DNA from: Phoebastria nigripes
Taxonomy: Eukaryota > Chordata > Aves > Procellariiformes > Diomedeidae
DNA: 64,000 bases
Reading direction: 5' to 3'
NCBI GenBank assembly: GCA_035582835.1
Contig: JAYKAV010000500.1
Span: 1,014,992-1,078,991, forward strand
Position numbers and translations under genes: made by a program
Shown: positions 50,681-62,200 of the stretch, in pieces
How positions within the stretch are numbered: position 1 is the stretch's first letter
Layout of the letters: every line of letters begins with the position of its first letter
The notes under the pieces: generated by a model
What the model was told of the DNA's origin: nothing
Seen by the model: the letters and a program-made list of their open reading frames with translations, nothing else
Databases searched by the model: none

Positions 50681-52169
50681 GCCTGCAGAGACAGACTGGG
50701 GGGGTCCCACCAGCGGGACGGCAGAGCTCGCGGCTCCTGATGGACCGCGGGACGGGAGTGGCCAGATGTGTCCATCCTAACTACGGACCGGGTGCACTCT
50801 GAAGTATTCCCCAGCCTGGTCTGACGCGTTCTTGTATTACTCCAGTTGATTTATATTCAGAGAAGTCACGTAGGTGCTGCTATTAAAATGGTCCCTGAAA
50901 CCGGCCGGACTTTACTCTGCCGTATCTGGTAGCTACAAAACACTGCCTATGAAAATAGAAATTAATATTTAAAAAATTTCTTAACCAATAAAATTAACAA
51001 TCAAGTATTATTTCTGACTCGCAAATAAAAACAGTGATGCAGGTTTGTACTGTGCCACACTAATTAACGCTGTGGAAGTATTCTCCAGGGCGATGTCATG
51101 GTTCCTTCTGGACCAAAAATCAAAGTGAAGCTATGGGTCTGGTGCACTAAATGGACAGTAAATAACACATTCACTGCCTTTAAGTATTTAACAAGCACAG
51201 CAGTGGCCCAAGATAATTTAAAATACGTACAAAAATACTGTACGGGAATGCAGTGCTGTTGAAGGTGTTGGGTTTTTTGCACTGGAGAAAAAAGTTCTCA
51301 CTTTATTTAAACAGGCAGCAGTTCTGTCCTCGGGAGCCTCAGCTATTTCCTAGGGCTGAGACGTGATTTCACCTCCACGCTCAGTTATTGCATAGTCTCT
51401 CTCTTGACAGAACTAGCGGGACTGATCATTTTATCTTATTTTATTATACTTTGGGGCATGCACCTTAGGGGATTGTGTGCCCCCTTCTCCCTTTATTCTT
51501 NTGGGGGGATTGGCCTTTTGTTGCACTGCAAGTACTGTCTAATGCCATGCACAGCTCTGGCGTTCAGCATTTAATAAGCAACAGAGAAACGCACCCTTTG
51601 GCATAGTTAACTTTAATTTGTCCTCTGAGATTTGGCCCCAAGTTTTACAAAATGACGGGAGAGAATATGCAATATCTCATGCTGCTGCTTTTCAGCACGG
51701 ACAGGATTTTTCTGGGGAACAACTGCGTACTCTCACACCACCTATGAGCCCTCGGTTGGAGCGGTGCTTCGTGGCCGTGTGCTCAGCCTGGTCCGGGGNC
51801 GGTGACCCTTCACAGAGACGGCCACGTCTGCCGTTCCTGATGCGCCAGGTCCCTGCTCCGTGCAGTTGCAAGCGGCCCCCTCCGATTCCCTGCCCTGGCC
51901 AGCCTGGGGTCCCTGAGCAGCCACCTCGCGCCTGGGAAGCCTTTGGGCAGAGAGGGCTGTTTGGACCCTGGCAGAGTCCTCGGGCGGTGGGGGCTGCAGC
52001 TATGGGACACCGAGTCAGGGGAGGGATTGTGCAGGGAGCCGCAGACGCACCGCGGCGACGTGCTGGGCACCTCCAAGGGGGTTTGCTGCTGGCAGCGATG
52101 CAGCCCCCGCGTGCCGCAGGAGCCTCCCCTCGGCGGGCAGTGGCTGGGCAGCCTTCAGCAAAAATTCTG
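50681..52169. other. Mixed noncoding sequence ending in a GC-rich block
   Basis: The part 50.85-51.5 kb is AT-rich (ACTAATTAACGCTG and AAATTAACAATC) and a weak regulatory candidate. The part 51.74-52.17 kb is GC-rich with an isolated N near 51799. No gene is recognised. Confidence 0.35.
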
Positions 52170-53060
52170 TAACGGACAGCTATGAATTAAAAGTAATTGA
52201 GATCCTTGTGGGGATTGAGTAGTTGAAACTGCCTAATAAGCCAGCGATGATACAGTACATGCAGCCCGAATGCTACAGAACTGTTTAATAAGCTGTTTAC
52301 GATGGGGTGCCGGATCCGAGAGCGGAGGCACTGCGACGGTTGCTGCGTCTTCCCCGGTTTTTGCAAATATGGTATAAATAATCTGTAAAGCCTTGGAACA
52401 TTGAGGAGAAACTGTCTTAGAATTTATTTATTTCCATAGGCCATATCAGGGAATTTTAAAAAGTTAAAAGTGCTTTACATAAATAACAGGAAATTAGTCT
52501 CCTAAGTCTTAAACTGGTATCAGCAGCTATGATCAGTCCTTCCGACTAATACTACCTTAACTGACAGATTGTATGATATGAAATTACTGCCCAGCGCCGA
52601 GCATGCTTCATATATAAAATCCCCTATTGTGATGAATTGGAAAGAAAAGCTTCCCAATATTACAGACTTTGGAAACGTTTATTAACAATTTGATAATACT
52701 GTATGTGGAGGCTTCATGCTCCTCAAATGACTCCTTAGCTTGGAGCAGAATGATTTCACTCAGTTTGCTTTTAACTCCCTTGCATTTATCTTGCCTGAGT
52801 GTCTCCACTGGATATTGTTTACTCTTTGGATTAGTAAACTCAGGATTAATTCCACTCTTTATTGCTGAAAGTGGCAGTAAATCCAGTATCAGGGAGAGCC
52901 AGGAATCTGCTTAGCTATGCTACATGACCCTTTCACGGGCAATAAAAATACACACCTCCCAGTACGAAGGGACATAGCACTTAGAGGCATAGCCCACGTC
53001 ATTAGGGTATGGGTATGCACAGAAGCCCTTGCTTAGCCCTTATTTTCTTTAGAAATGATA
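52170..53060. promoter_or_regulatory. Candidate conserved element
   Basis: The part 52.17-52.68 kb is complex with TATGAATTAAAAGTAATTG, ACTGTTTAATAAGCTG, GCAAATATGGTATAAATAA and GACTAATACTACC, and only one CpG-rich patch near 52.32 kb. The rest to 53.06 kb is AT-rich. Confidence 0.35.
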
Positions 53061-53469
53061 GATGCTATAGGATTTTTGGTGTCTCTCAAGGGGAAATAAA
53101 ATAAAAGGAAAAAGAAACCCCTCCCCTCCCCTCCCTGGGAGCCAGCCTGCCCAGGCTGTGGGCTGGTTTCACAGCCTGCNGACCTGGGGCTCTCGGTGTG
53201 TTCGACAGCCCCAGCGCTCCCGGCCGCAGCAAGGAGCAGGGGCTTAAAAACAGCCTTCAGTACAACTTCAGGGTCTGGCAGGAGCCTGGCAGTGCCTTGC
53301 TTTTGCTCTGAAATCGCCGTGCATCAGGCAGGGAGGAAGCGGCGAGGGTTAAAGCAACAAAAGCTGCCTGCTTCCCCAGCTCCCTGCTTTCAGTAGGGCT
53401 GTTTTTCTCCTGCTATTAAATCAGCAAAGAGGAATGCGGGGCCAGGAGCTGAGGAGAGCTTGTTGGAAA
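53061..53469. other. Neutral noncoding sequence with CCCTC repeat
   Basis: A short CCCCTCCCCTCCCCTCCC tract lies near 53118-53135 and an isolated N near 53180. Nothing coding is recognised. Confidence 0.4.
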
Positions 53470-53935
53470 GGTTACCTAAGTGAACCATGCAATTTTTTTC
53501 CCTCAACTTTGTTCCATCTTAAGGTAAAAGGTTCATGCAGAGGGCTATAAATTCCTGTCACATTTTGTTGTAATCTCTCTATGGTTTTATTACTTAAAAT
53601 GCCGCACTCTGGAGACGGGGAATTTTCCAGGGGTTTGAGGCTGACACGGAGCCACATTTATATTGTGCCGAAGCTCCTCTGGAGTCTCCTTGAGACATGT
53701 GGCCGGCAAGCCCGGCGTGAAGGCCTTATCAGTCACTCCACCACGGAGTCAGACCATGAATTATACGGGGAATGGAGGTGGCTCCGCGAGAGCGGGATTG
53801 CGGGCCGCCGGGTGACAATAAACATGTCCCGGGAATGTGTCCTCCATCACTCAAGTTCAGATAGCAGATCTGGACCTTAACTACAGCTCCCCATCTCTAA
53901 ATCTCCCTGTGACCTGAGCGGGAGATGGAGGTGAG
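53470..53935. promoter_or_regulatory. Candidate conserved noncoding element upstream of the CpG island
   Basis: This block has mixed composition and high complexity, without simple repeats, and joins the CpG island. A 99-codon plus-strand frame (53581-53880) crosses it but resembles no protein I know. The end of the block, GGAGATGGAGGTGAGT, reads as a good exon-intron boundary. Either a noncoding exon or an enhancer is possible. Confidence 0.3.
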
Positions 53936-54270
53936 TCTCAAGGATATCTGTCTGCAGGGAACTCGCGGAGGAAGTTTATAACTGGCGTGTGCCGCGGCTG
54001 CTGTCGCTCCCCGCTCCGCTCCCAGCCCTGCCGCGCCAGCGCGGAGGGATGGCTCTGGCTGTGGAGCGGAGCCAGGGAGCCCGGGACGGCGCGGGAGCCC
54101 TGCACCGCCGGAGCCCTCCTCGCCTCCCGGGCTGCCCGACGTCGGCGCAAACGCACGCTCGCACCTGCTGCGAGGAGAACGAGATGCGGCACCAGCATGC
54201 AGAGGCGTGCTGCAAAATGCGATTCAGCTTTCAAACGCTGGCAGAAGGCACGAAACTTTTCCTCGTGACT
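53780..54270. promoter_or_regulatory. CpG island
   Basis: About 30 CpG dinucleotides fall in the roughly 290 bases from 53945, with GC near two thirds, giving an observed/expected ratio close to 1 by hand count. This is the most CpG-dense stretch I noticed in the window. Dense runs include GCCGCGCCAGCGCGG and CCCGACGTCGGCGC. A consensus splice donor (GAG then GTGAGT, about 53928-53936) lies inside its left part, just after a sequence with the texture of a conserved element. No TATA box or recognised protein start is evident. It could be the promoter of an unannotated noncoding RNA, an orphan island, or simply a GC-rich spot in a bird genome. Confidence 0.5.
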
Positions 54271-54649
54271 TCTTCCTCCATAAACATAAGTGTGCAGCAT
54301 TGCGAGGGGGGGTGTGCAAGCTGAGGACCAGTGGGCATGAGGCTCTGCATGCTCCCGGCTCAGAGCTGTTCACTGGGGCTGCAGTGCCCGGACGAGCAGC
54401 ACCGGGTGCTTCTGCAGTGCAAGGATATCCAAGAGGGGCTTATTCTCCGTCCCTGGGCTCGCCGTGCCACACACCCCGGCTGGGTGACTCGCAGCTCGGG
54501 AGGGCCGAGGCTGGGGACAAATTCCCTGCGGCGTCCCAGCACTTCTCTGTACAACAGCAAAGCAAGGGCNCGAGCTGTCCCCAGGCTCAGGTCCGTGGTG
54601 GACGCCTGGCCCTTGTGCAATGGCAGAGACCAAGTCGCTCCCCACAGAG
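54271..54649. other. GC-rich shore of the CpG island
   Basis: CpG density falls off to the right of the island. Frames overlap on both strands without family resemblance. An isolated N is near 54570. Confidence 0.35.
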
Positions 54650-55110
54650 ACAAGAAATAAATCAATTAAGCCTGTTCCTAAATTAAAATAATAATAAGAA
54701 AGAGTATAAATGCAAAGTGTTAATGAAGTAATGAAGGAAAGCGGCATGCTCAGTGCCACAACTAAATACAGCCATTAAAAACCATAACCTCTGTAAAATT
54801 TGTGATAAAATTACAATTTAATTTTATAAAGATAATTTATTAGCTGATACCTCATTGCACATGTTAATAGCTTGTGCTTAAATAATAGTAATCTTGATTG
54901 CTATGCGGTCATTAAACTTTTTTTTTTTACATACTGTTTAACTGACCATTTTGTATGTGGTTTGGGAAGAAAAAAGTAATTATTGAAGTCTTAAGCAGTG
55001 AGTTAATTTCTAATGAAAGGATAATTTTATTCCAATGATTTTACATTTAATTAACTAAAGCTACATGTAATTTGAAGTTCTAAGGCAGTGCTGATTCATT
55101 TGTGTATTGG
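54650..55110. promoter_or_regulatory. Strong AT-rich candidate conserved element
   Basis: About 450 bases are CpG-poor and rich in cores: ACAATTTAATTTTATAAAG, GTTAATAGCTTG, AGTAATTATTGAAG, GAGTTAATTTCTAATG and TTTAATTAACTAAAGC. A T10 run near 54920 is the only simple repeat. Confidence 0.4.
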
Positions 55111-57150
55111 ACAGAAGGCAACGCCACGCGAGAGCCCCAGCCCCAGCGGGACGCAGAGGATGAGCAGAGGAGGCACCAGCAGCAGGAATGAGGGGACGCA
55201 ACAACCCCCACAAAGTGAGTCCGAGGAATTGCATGCATTTTTGTGCCGTGCTGAGGTGGAGGTTGGAGCTGGTAACTGGGAAGTGATGCAGTGATGGTTT
55301 CAGACTCTTTGAAGAGGCCGCTGTTCTCACTCTGAGGATTTTTGCACTGTAGGAATTACGAAATGAGGATGGGAGGCAGCGGGATGGCGAGCGTGACCTG
55401 CCCCAGCAGCCCATCCCGGGGGAGGCGCAGAGGGACACTGGTGCGGCGCGTGGGGCAAGTTCTGCCCCAGGCGAGCCCTCTTCCTGCACTGCCCATCTGA
55501 AAGCGTACGGCTCTTCCAGTTTGGAAAAAGCTGGAAAGTTGGGAAAAAACACTTTGGGTCAAATAAAAAATTCATTTGGGGGATGGACGAAGAAAAAGGA
55601 CAAAACCAGACAGAAAATTATGCTTTTGTCAATCTGAAAGTGTTTGGGTTTGATAAATTTACCACCTTTCGCTTTTGATTCAGGTCAGTTTTTACATGTA
55701 AAAGTTCTCTTTGACATAAAATGCCAGAAAATTCCCTAGAAGAAGCATTGAACTGCAAATAGTCAAGATCAAACAGTGGCATTTTTTATATCCCTCTCAT
55801 CCTGTTCATTTTTTGGCTGCGCTCATTCACTGCCATTTCGCCAGCTCCCCCAAGTGCACGGGCAGCTCGGACACACCAACCTGCCTGTGCTGCCCGCAGG
55901 TCTCCGGGCAGGTCTCGGCAAGGGCCGGGCACCGCCGGCGTGTGGCTGGCGGGGCACCCGGCAAGGACCGCTCCCATCGGTTATCCGCCGTATCGTGTAG
56001 GTGTTTCCATGCTGCAGGGGAAACGCTTGTCAGGTTATTGATAAACAACAGATCTGTGTCAGTGCAGATGCCTTTTTAATGGCATGTCCCGAGGTGCAGA
56101 CATTAGGGTTATATCCTCCTGCCTCCCAGCGATCTGCGCAGCAATCACTCCTCCTCAAGCAGAGAGAGGGCTGCCACTGAACCTGCTTCCCCTGCCTTAT
56201 TAATGCATCTCCCTTTCACTAATGCAGGCAAGAAAAGACAAATCTGGAGCCCCGCACGGCGCGGCGGGGCCATGGTGGGCTTGGGAGGGCTGCACGGCAG
56301 GCGGGGTGCGGTGCAGTGCGGTGCGGCATGGGAGGACCAGTGCAGCGGGGGAGGAGGTTTAGGCGAGGCGAGGGCAGGGGTGAGGGATGCTCGGGATCGG
56401 CGAGGAAGACCGAGGACGGTGCTCGGTTCAAGTATCATCACCCCAAGTGTCTGCCAACACTGTAAGCAGGACAGCTAACCCCACCATGGAAACTGTAATA
56501 TTTAGTGTGCCACCTTGGGGCAAAAGTACTGCTGATGTAAAGAATATTCTGAAAATGTTTCGTTTTGGATGTCATTTGAAATCTAAAATAGTTGACATTT
56601 CAATTCTGATCTTTTTCTCAAAAATATATTTCAAAACTTCAGAAAGGGAAGCGTCCTGCCCTTTTCCAAACTAGTGGGAAATTTTAAAACAGGTCTTTGG
56701 CCCCTCCAGCTCCCCCGGCTCCTTGGAGAGTTTCGATGTGTGTGTGAGCACAGAGGGGTGCCAGACCTGTGTTACCTGAGGTGGTCACATCACACTGAAC
56801 TGATTAATTAATCCGTGTTGATATTACTGTCTGCTCCAAAGTTGTTGAGCAAGCCAGTGACTGAAAGTTACCTTCCCAAAATAAAAGTTTAGATTCTGCT
56901 TTCTCACGTGCACCGGGGTGCCAGGAACCCAACACACGCCTACAGAAACACCACAGTTTAATCCAGCCCGGACCATGCAAAGCGCANGTGAAATCTCCAC
57001 CACGCTTAGGACCTGCTCAGGTTCCTCTGCTCTGCAAAGGCTCGTGACGTACCTACCTCCCGACAGATTACCAGCCTTGGATTTTATTTTTTCTTTGGTG
57101 TACCTCCAAAGTACTCATTAGCTGAATGAAGAACTATTCATGAGAAATGT
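55111..57150. other. Mixed noncoding sequence
   Basis: GC-rich patches lie at 55.38-55.5, 55.85-56.0 and 56.24-56.42 kb. The last contains a short GGTGC/GTGCG reiteration at about 56307-56329. AT-rich pieces lie at 56.5-56.7 and 56.78-57.15 kb. No gene is recognised. Confidence 0.35.
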
Positions 57151-58859
57151 CCNATCAGTCTTAAAGGGCTGTTAAAGTCGCTGCGCTTGAAGCCCTTGTA
57201 GCGGCAGGGGAGAGCCCGGTGCAAGCACAGCCCTCCAGCAGTGCCAGGACAGAGCTGGGCTCTGCCTCCCTGGGACCCCCCGGGACCCCCCCGCTGCTGC
57301 CTGGGGGTCCTCTCCCCAGCCAGGGACCCCTCGCCCTCGGAGCAGCCCGTCCTCTGGGGCCGCATCACAGGACAATTCACTCTCATTGTGGGTGTACCCC
57401 GATGACTTAATTATTTATGAGGAATGTTTTATCCTGGCTTTCAAACTAACGCAAACAGATGTTGCCAGACCAAAATGGCTCTTTTTGCTAGATCTTGATG
57501 GATAGTCACAGCCGCGGAGTAACACGGCATTATCGGCAGCGGTCGTGCCTGCATGTTGGTGGACTGCAGGGCACATCTCCCCACTGAACGGAGAGCTGTC
57601 TGCTTGCCATTATCTTATTTGCAGAGCTCCTTTCCTACCTCGCTATACAACACGGCTGTCGTATTTATTTGTTTGACTTTGACTGCATGACATGCCTGAA
57701 GATGGCACGAACCGGGGGCTCGGTCGCCGTGTGAAGCCTGGCCAGGTTTGGACACCCCGCATCAGCATCGGTGCCTGAGCAGCACCTCCCGGCAGTCCCA
57801 CTCACCGGTGCTGGACCGGCAGCGCAGAGGTACCGGTGCGCCAACGGGCACGCCTGCCTGCCCCCGCTCCCCGCACCTGCTCCCCAGCGGCACCGATCTC
57901 CTGTTTCCATTTCAGAATAAAGATGTTGGTCTCTGATGAGAGCACCAGACAGCTGATATTTCAGAATCTGAAGTAGCTCAGCTTTGTTCATGCTTTTAAT
58001 CCCTCAGACAGGTTTTTTTTTCCCTCTTCCTGAACAGTTGCTGTTGTCTCGGTCGCTGCAACTTCCAAAGGAAGGTGGGTATTTGTGCTGGGCCATGTAC
58101 AAACACCTACAGAAGCGTGCCTGAATAACAGTTTATTTTGCATGTCTTAGTACATCAGATATCAAATGCTTGTGTTCATAAACAAGCACTTAGGTTAGGA
58201 ACACTTGCCCACTCGTCAAGGAGAAACAAAACCATGCAGCTTATCTGACTAATCACAACTGGACAGCAGGGCTCAAGTTTAAAATATTCATGATTTAGCC
58301 CAGAGTAAACATTTCTCAAAAATATATTAGCTGCAGGAATATTAGCCCTGGGAGTCGCAGGGAAACTAGGAACCTTACCACATCGTGCGTCAACTGCTGC
58401 AAAAGATTATGATTCTTTAAGAAAAATCTCTCATAGCCATGGTTTACAGGTTTTAATATTCTGCCCATTACCACAACCAAGCACCACCCTTGGAGCACAC
58501 ATGCAAATAGCAGGGGAGAACTGAGAAAGACAATAAAACTGGAAGCAGCCTTTGGAAGGGCAAATAAATAATTTGATTGCAATGTGAAAGTGTTTTCCGG
58601 TTTGATGGGCATTTCCTTTTCATTGAAAATAAACCAGGCTAAATGGCTCAGTGGGTCCCGTGCACCTAAAAATGGGCCCAGCTAGCTTGTACTCTTGGTA
58701 ACAGTGGGTATTATGGAGGTACATAAAAACATAGTTTATTGTTAAATTAAGTGTCCTGTTCTTGAAAACAACCTTTAAATTTAACATTCCAAGGCTGCTG
58801 CTGTTTATTTGCACTCTCGGAGCACTCTCAGTGCTGTCCACTCAACTACTTGAGAAATA
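57151..58859. other. GC-rich spots and AT-rich noncoding sequence
   Basis: GC-rich patches at 57.2-57.36 and 57.72-57.9 kb flank a neutral piece with GACTTAATTATTTATGAGG. The part 57.95-58.86 kb is AT-rich and CpG-poor. Nothing coding is recognised. Confidence 0.35.
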
Positions 58860-59170
58860 CATGGTAATAAAAATAAATGGACAGTTTGGGTTTCTCTAAA
58901 ATTAAAACAGGATATACAGCAGCCTTGCACTTCTTCCTTGCACTGAGGTAGCCTGTGATAAAGTCACATTGTGTCAGAGATGGCAAATTATGTATGCTAA
59001 TTACTTACCGGAATTTCAGATTTGTCCTTACCATAATTAAAAAGGTGTCACTTTATTAGAATAGGGCTGGAATGATGGGGCTTGGAGCAGTGGAGGAGAT
59101 TTCTGGTTAGAGATAATTACCAGTGATCTATTCCTTTCCCTCACTGCCATTTTTGCTGCATTCCTCCCAT
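58860..59170. promoter_or_regulatory. AT-rich candidate conserved element
   Basis: The cores TATGCTAATTACTTACCGG, ACCATAATTAAAAAGG and GAGATAATTACCAG fall within 150 bases. The block is CpG-poor and complex, bounded on the right by a GC-rich block. Confidence 0.35.
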
Positions 59171-61450
59171 TACTGCATAACGGATGGCTTGCATCTCTGG
59201 CTGTGGAGCCGGGCTGCCTGGCACGGGGAGTACCCGTCCACGGGTGGCTTCCATCGATAAACCTTGGACATTGCTGGCATGGGGCGCCCGGCCCAAAGCC
59301 ACGTTTGCTGATCCCATTGCTACTGATTTTACTGATGCACCATCTGGGGATACCACGATAGAGAGGACGAGCCGGGGTTAGTCCTGTTTCGGGGTGCCCC
59401 CTCTGCCCATCGGGTCATTCCAGAATTTCCCCGCAGACAAGTTATTGCTGCTGGCGAGTTTCCATACGCTGCCCTGCAGTACCTGCTGCTGCCCTCCCCA
59501 AGAGCCAGGACCCTGCACCCCGCAGACCCTGGCTCGATCCGCTGGTGAGTGCGGCGAGGCCGCAGAACGGCCCCGTGGGAGAGGAGGGGCCGGCATGCTC
59601 CGCACCCCCTGCAGCTGCACCCCTGCTCGGCCCCACTGCCGGGGCCAGGCTCGCCCCCGCAGCACCCCTCTCCTTGCGCCGCTTTGAACAAGGGTCCAGG
59701 TCCACACCAGCTAGAAGTCTGCGTTAAGACAGACACATTATTTGTATGCATTGTAATATCTTTCTGTTGGCAGAAGAGACTTGAACCTGTCGAGGGCAAA
59801 CTCAAGTCTCTCCCAGGGCCTGGCAAAAGAAAATAGCAGCATTTAACCACGATGAAAGTCACAGCATAAACAGGGAGGCAGAGAGAATAATTGCACGGCT
59901 GGAAAGCTGGGCTCCATGTTATCATTACACATTGAATTCTTGGTCTGTAAGTACAGGGATGGCGTTAACCCCAGCAGAAGATGAAGGTTATAAAAGAGGC
60001 ATTACTTGGAAAGGTCAGCAGGCTATTCAAACATGGTGCAGATGCAATACAAAGATTCAATACTGAGAGCTATTTGCAGTGGCTTGGAGAGGCAAGAAGA
60101 GTGGGAGAGGCAGACACTTGCCCATTTGCTACAGGGACTGGGAGGCTCCTTGTGCAGCAAACTTACTGAGCAGCAGGCTAGGCGGGATCAGCCCCGACTC
60201 AGCCCTGCTTGCACCTTAGTGCTAATTAGCAGTGCCGTTAGCAGCAGTGGATGCTCTGCAGTGCGACTTTGCAGCCAGCGCCATACTAAACTCTTGCAGC
60301 CGTGCCTGGAAATAAACAGGCAAAGCAAAAGGGTAGAGACAGCTATTCTGTCTTGATACCACTGAGGTTTGGCTGTGGACTGTCATTGATCCGATCTCTA
60401 ATTCAACATATTTGGACAGTTAAAGCATTTTTTTCTTTTAGGAGAGACATCTCTAGGTTAAGCGCTGTACTGCAGCCCATACACTCCATGTCTGGGGTAT
60501 CCACAACACAACAGCTCTTATGGTTGATGGAAAGACCCATCAGACTCTACATTTTTATAAAAGATTGTTTGGTTAGCTCATGAGGCAGTGTCGTTATTGC
60601 CAAAGGGTTTTGCTCCCCAAGCCTGTGCTGAATATTGTATTACTTTGCCATGCTCAGAAACTAAAATTACAACAATTTAATTTTGAATATGGTGGCATTA
60701 TTACCATTTGTATTTGCCATTTCATAAGACTTTTCATTTCAACTGCTTTGCTTTCCTGTCAAGAGGAAAAACCTTCAATCTATCGGCTTTTACCAGAGAG
60801 AGAACTGTGCCGGAATGTAATGCAGTATTGTATATTTCTTCTCTAATGCTCTTTTGAACAAAATCATCTATTTCATCAACAGTATATCAGCGGTGACCAA
60901 AGACCATTAAATAATGCATCTCACTCAGGAGCAGTGGAGCAGGGAAAGGGCTCTGACCTGTTTTAAACCTTATTACTTTCTTGCATTATGCCCCTCACTG
61001 CAATCTTTTTGTTTAAGTGATTTCAGCTGAGGCGTTGCTTCCTGCCTTAAAATACAAGGCAGACATGTTATTTCTGAAGTGGTTGGTAGACTCAGCCTCA
61101 GCATTTCCCGTTCTACACCAAAAACAGCCTCTGTGTATTAATCTTTGTTAACCTCGCCAAATACACACACACACGTGCTCATGTCCGGAGTCTGCTATAA
61201 ATAACATCCCTCTTTATTTTGGATTTCACGTGCAGAGACTTTCCATTTTATTTGGACTTGTGGCTCTACTTCCTAGCAAATGTTCAGTGCTTGCAATTAG
61301 CAATCACAGGGTTGGTAAAGCATGCAGGGAAGTTAATCTAGAGTGGAATAGCCCAGAAAAAGAAGATACAGTCATAACAACCAGAGGAGGTCAGGACTGG
61401 TGCTGCAGGCTGAGATTTAAGGAATGCGGCAGTACGGAAGCGTTACTTTG
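59171..61450. other. GC-rich spot followed by neutral to AT-rich sequence
   Basis: The part 59.5-59.67 kb is GC-rich. The part 59.7-61.45 kb is neutral to AT-rich and includes a short (AC)n run at 61164-61175. No gene, RNA or transposon is recognised. Confidence 0.35.
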
Positions 61451-62200
61451 ATTTCCCCGTAACCCCTGCACTGGGAGGAGCATCGCAGCACCAGGAGCGT
61501 CTGACCACGGAGGGGCTGGCGATGACCAACGTCAGCAATGCACAGTTTTCCACTTTCTGCCCCAGCGGAGCCCCGCACCCGGGCACCTCTCTGCTTCCCA
61601 GAGAGGCAGGGGGCTGGCTCCAGGCCTGCAGAGCGTGACCGCCCCGCGCTGCGCCCGCCCAGAGGGGAAGCCCCCCAGGGCGTTGCACGTGGGCACGCAG
61701 CCGAGCGGCGGTCCCTCTCTGCTGGTGGCCTGTGCAGGGTCAGGCCGTGGTGCCCAGCACTGCCTGCCCCTGCCTGTAGCTCGGCCAGGGCTCAGGGTCA
61801 AGGCAGCTCTCAACACAAAGGGACAGCCAGCCCGCTCCAGAGGTGGCTCTTTCTGCTGCTTCTCCAGCCAGTGTTTGTCCTCCCATCACGAAGGCTCCTG
61901 ACGGAGAAGGTCCTTCCTCTCGCAGCCCCCGCTGCTGTGCCCATCCCCGCAGGCACCTCCACCTGCAGCTCCTACGCCGGGATGCAAGTCTCTGCCTAAG
62001 GACAAAAGGTGGCACAGGGACGGCTGCTCTGGGGAGGGGGTGGCAGCCGTGGTGGGGTGCAGGGGCACCCACCTGCACTTTGCTCATGGACGGAAACTGT
62101 GCGGGTGCTGCGGGGGACGACGTGTCACTCCGGTGGGAAGGCTCGGCTAAAGTGTAGTGCTAACAACCAGGGTGCAGGGTTTGCTCTCCGCTAGCCCTTG
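61451..62200. other. GC-rich noncoding block
   Basis: This block is GC-rich and CpG-containing, with overlapping frames on both strands (153 codons plus at 61538-61999, 115 minus at 61740-62087) and no domain. Confidence 0.4.
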
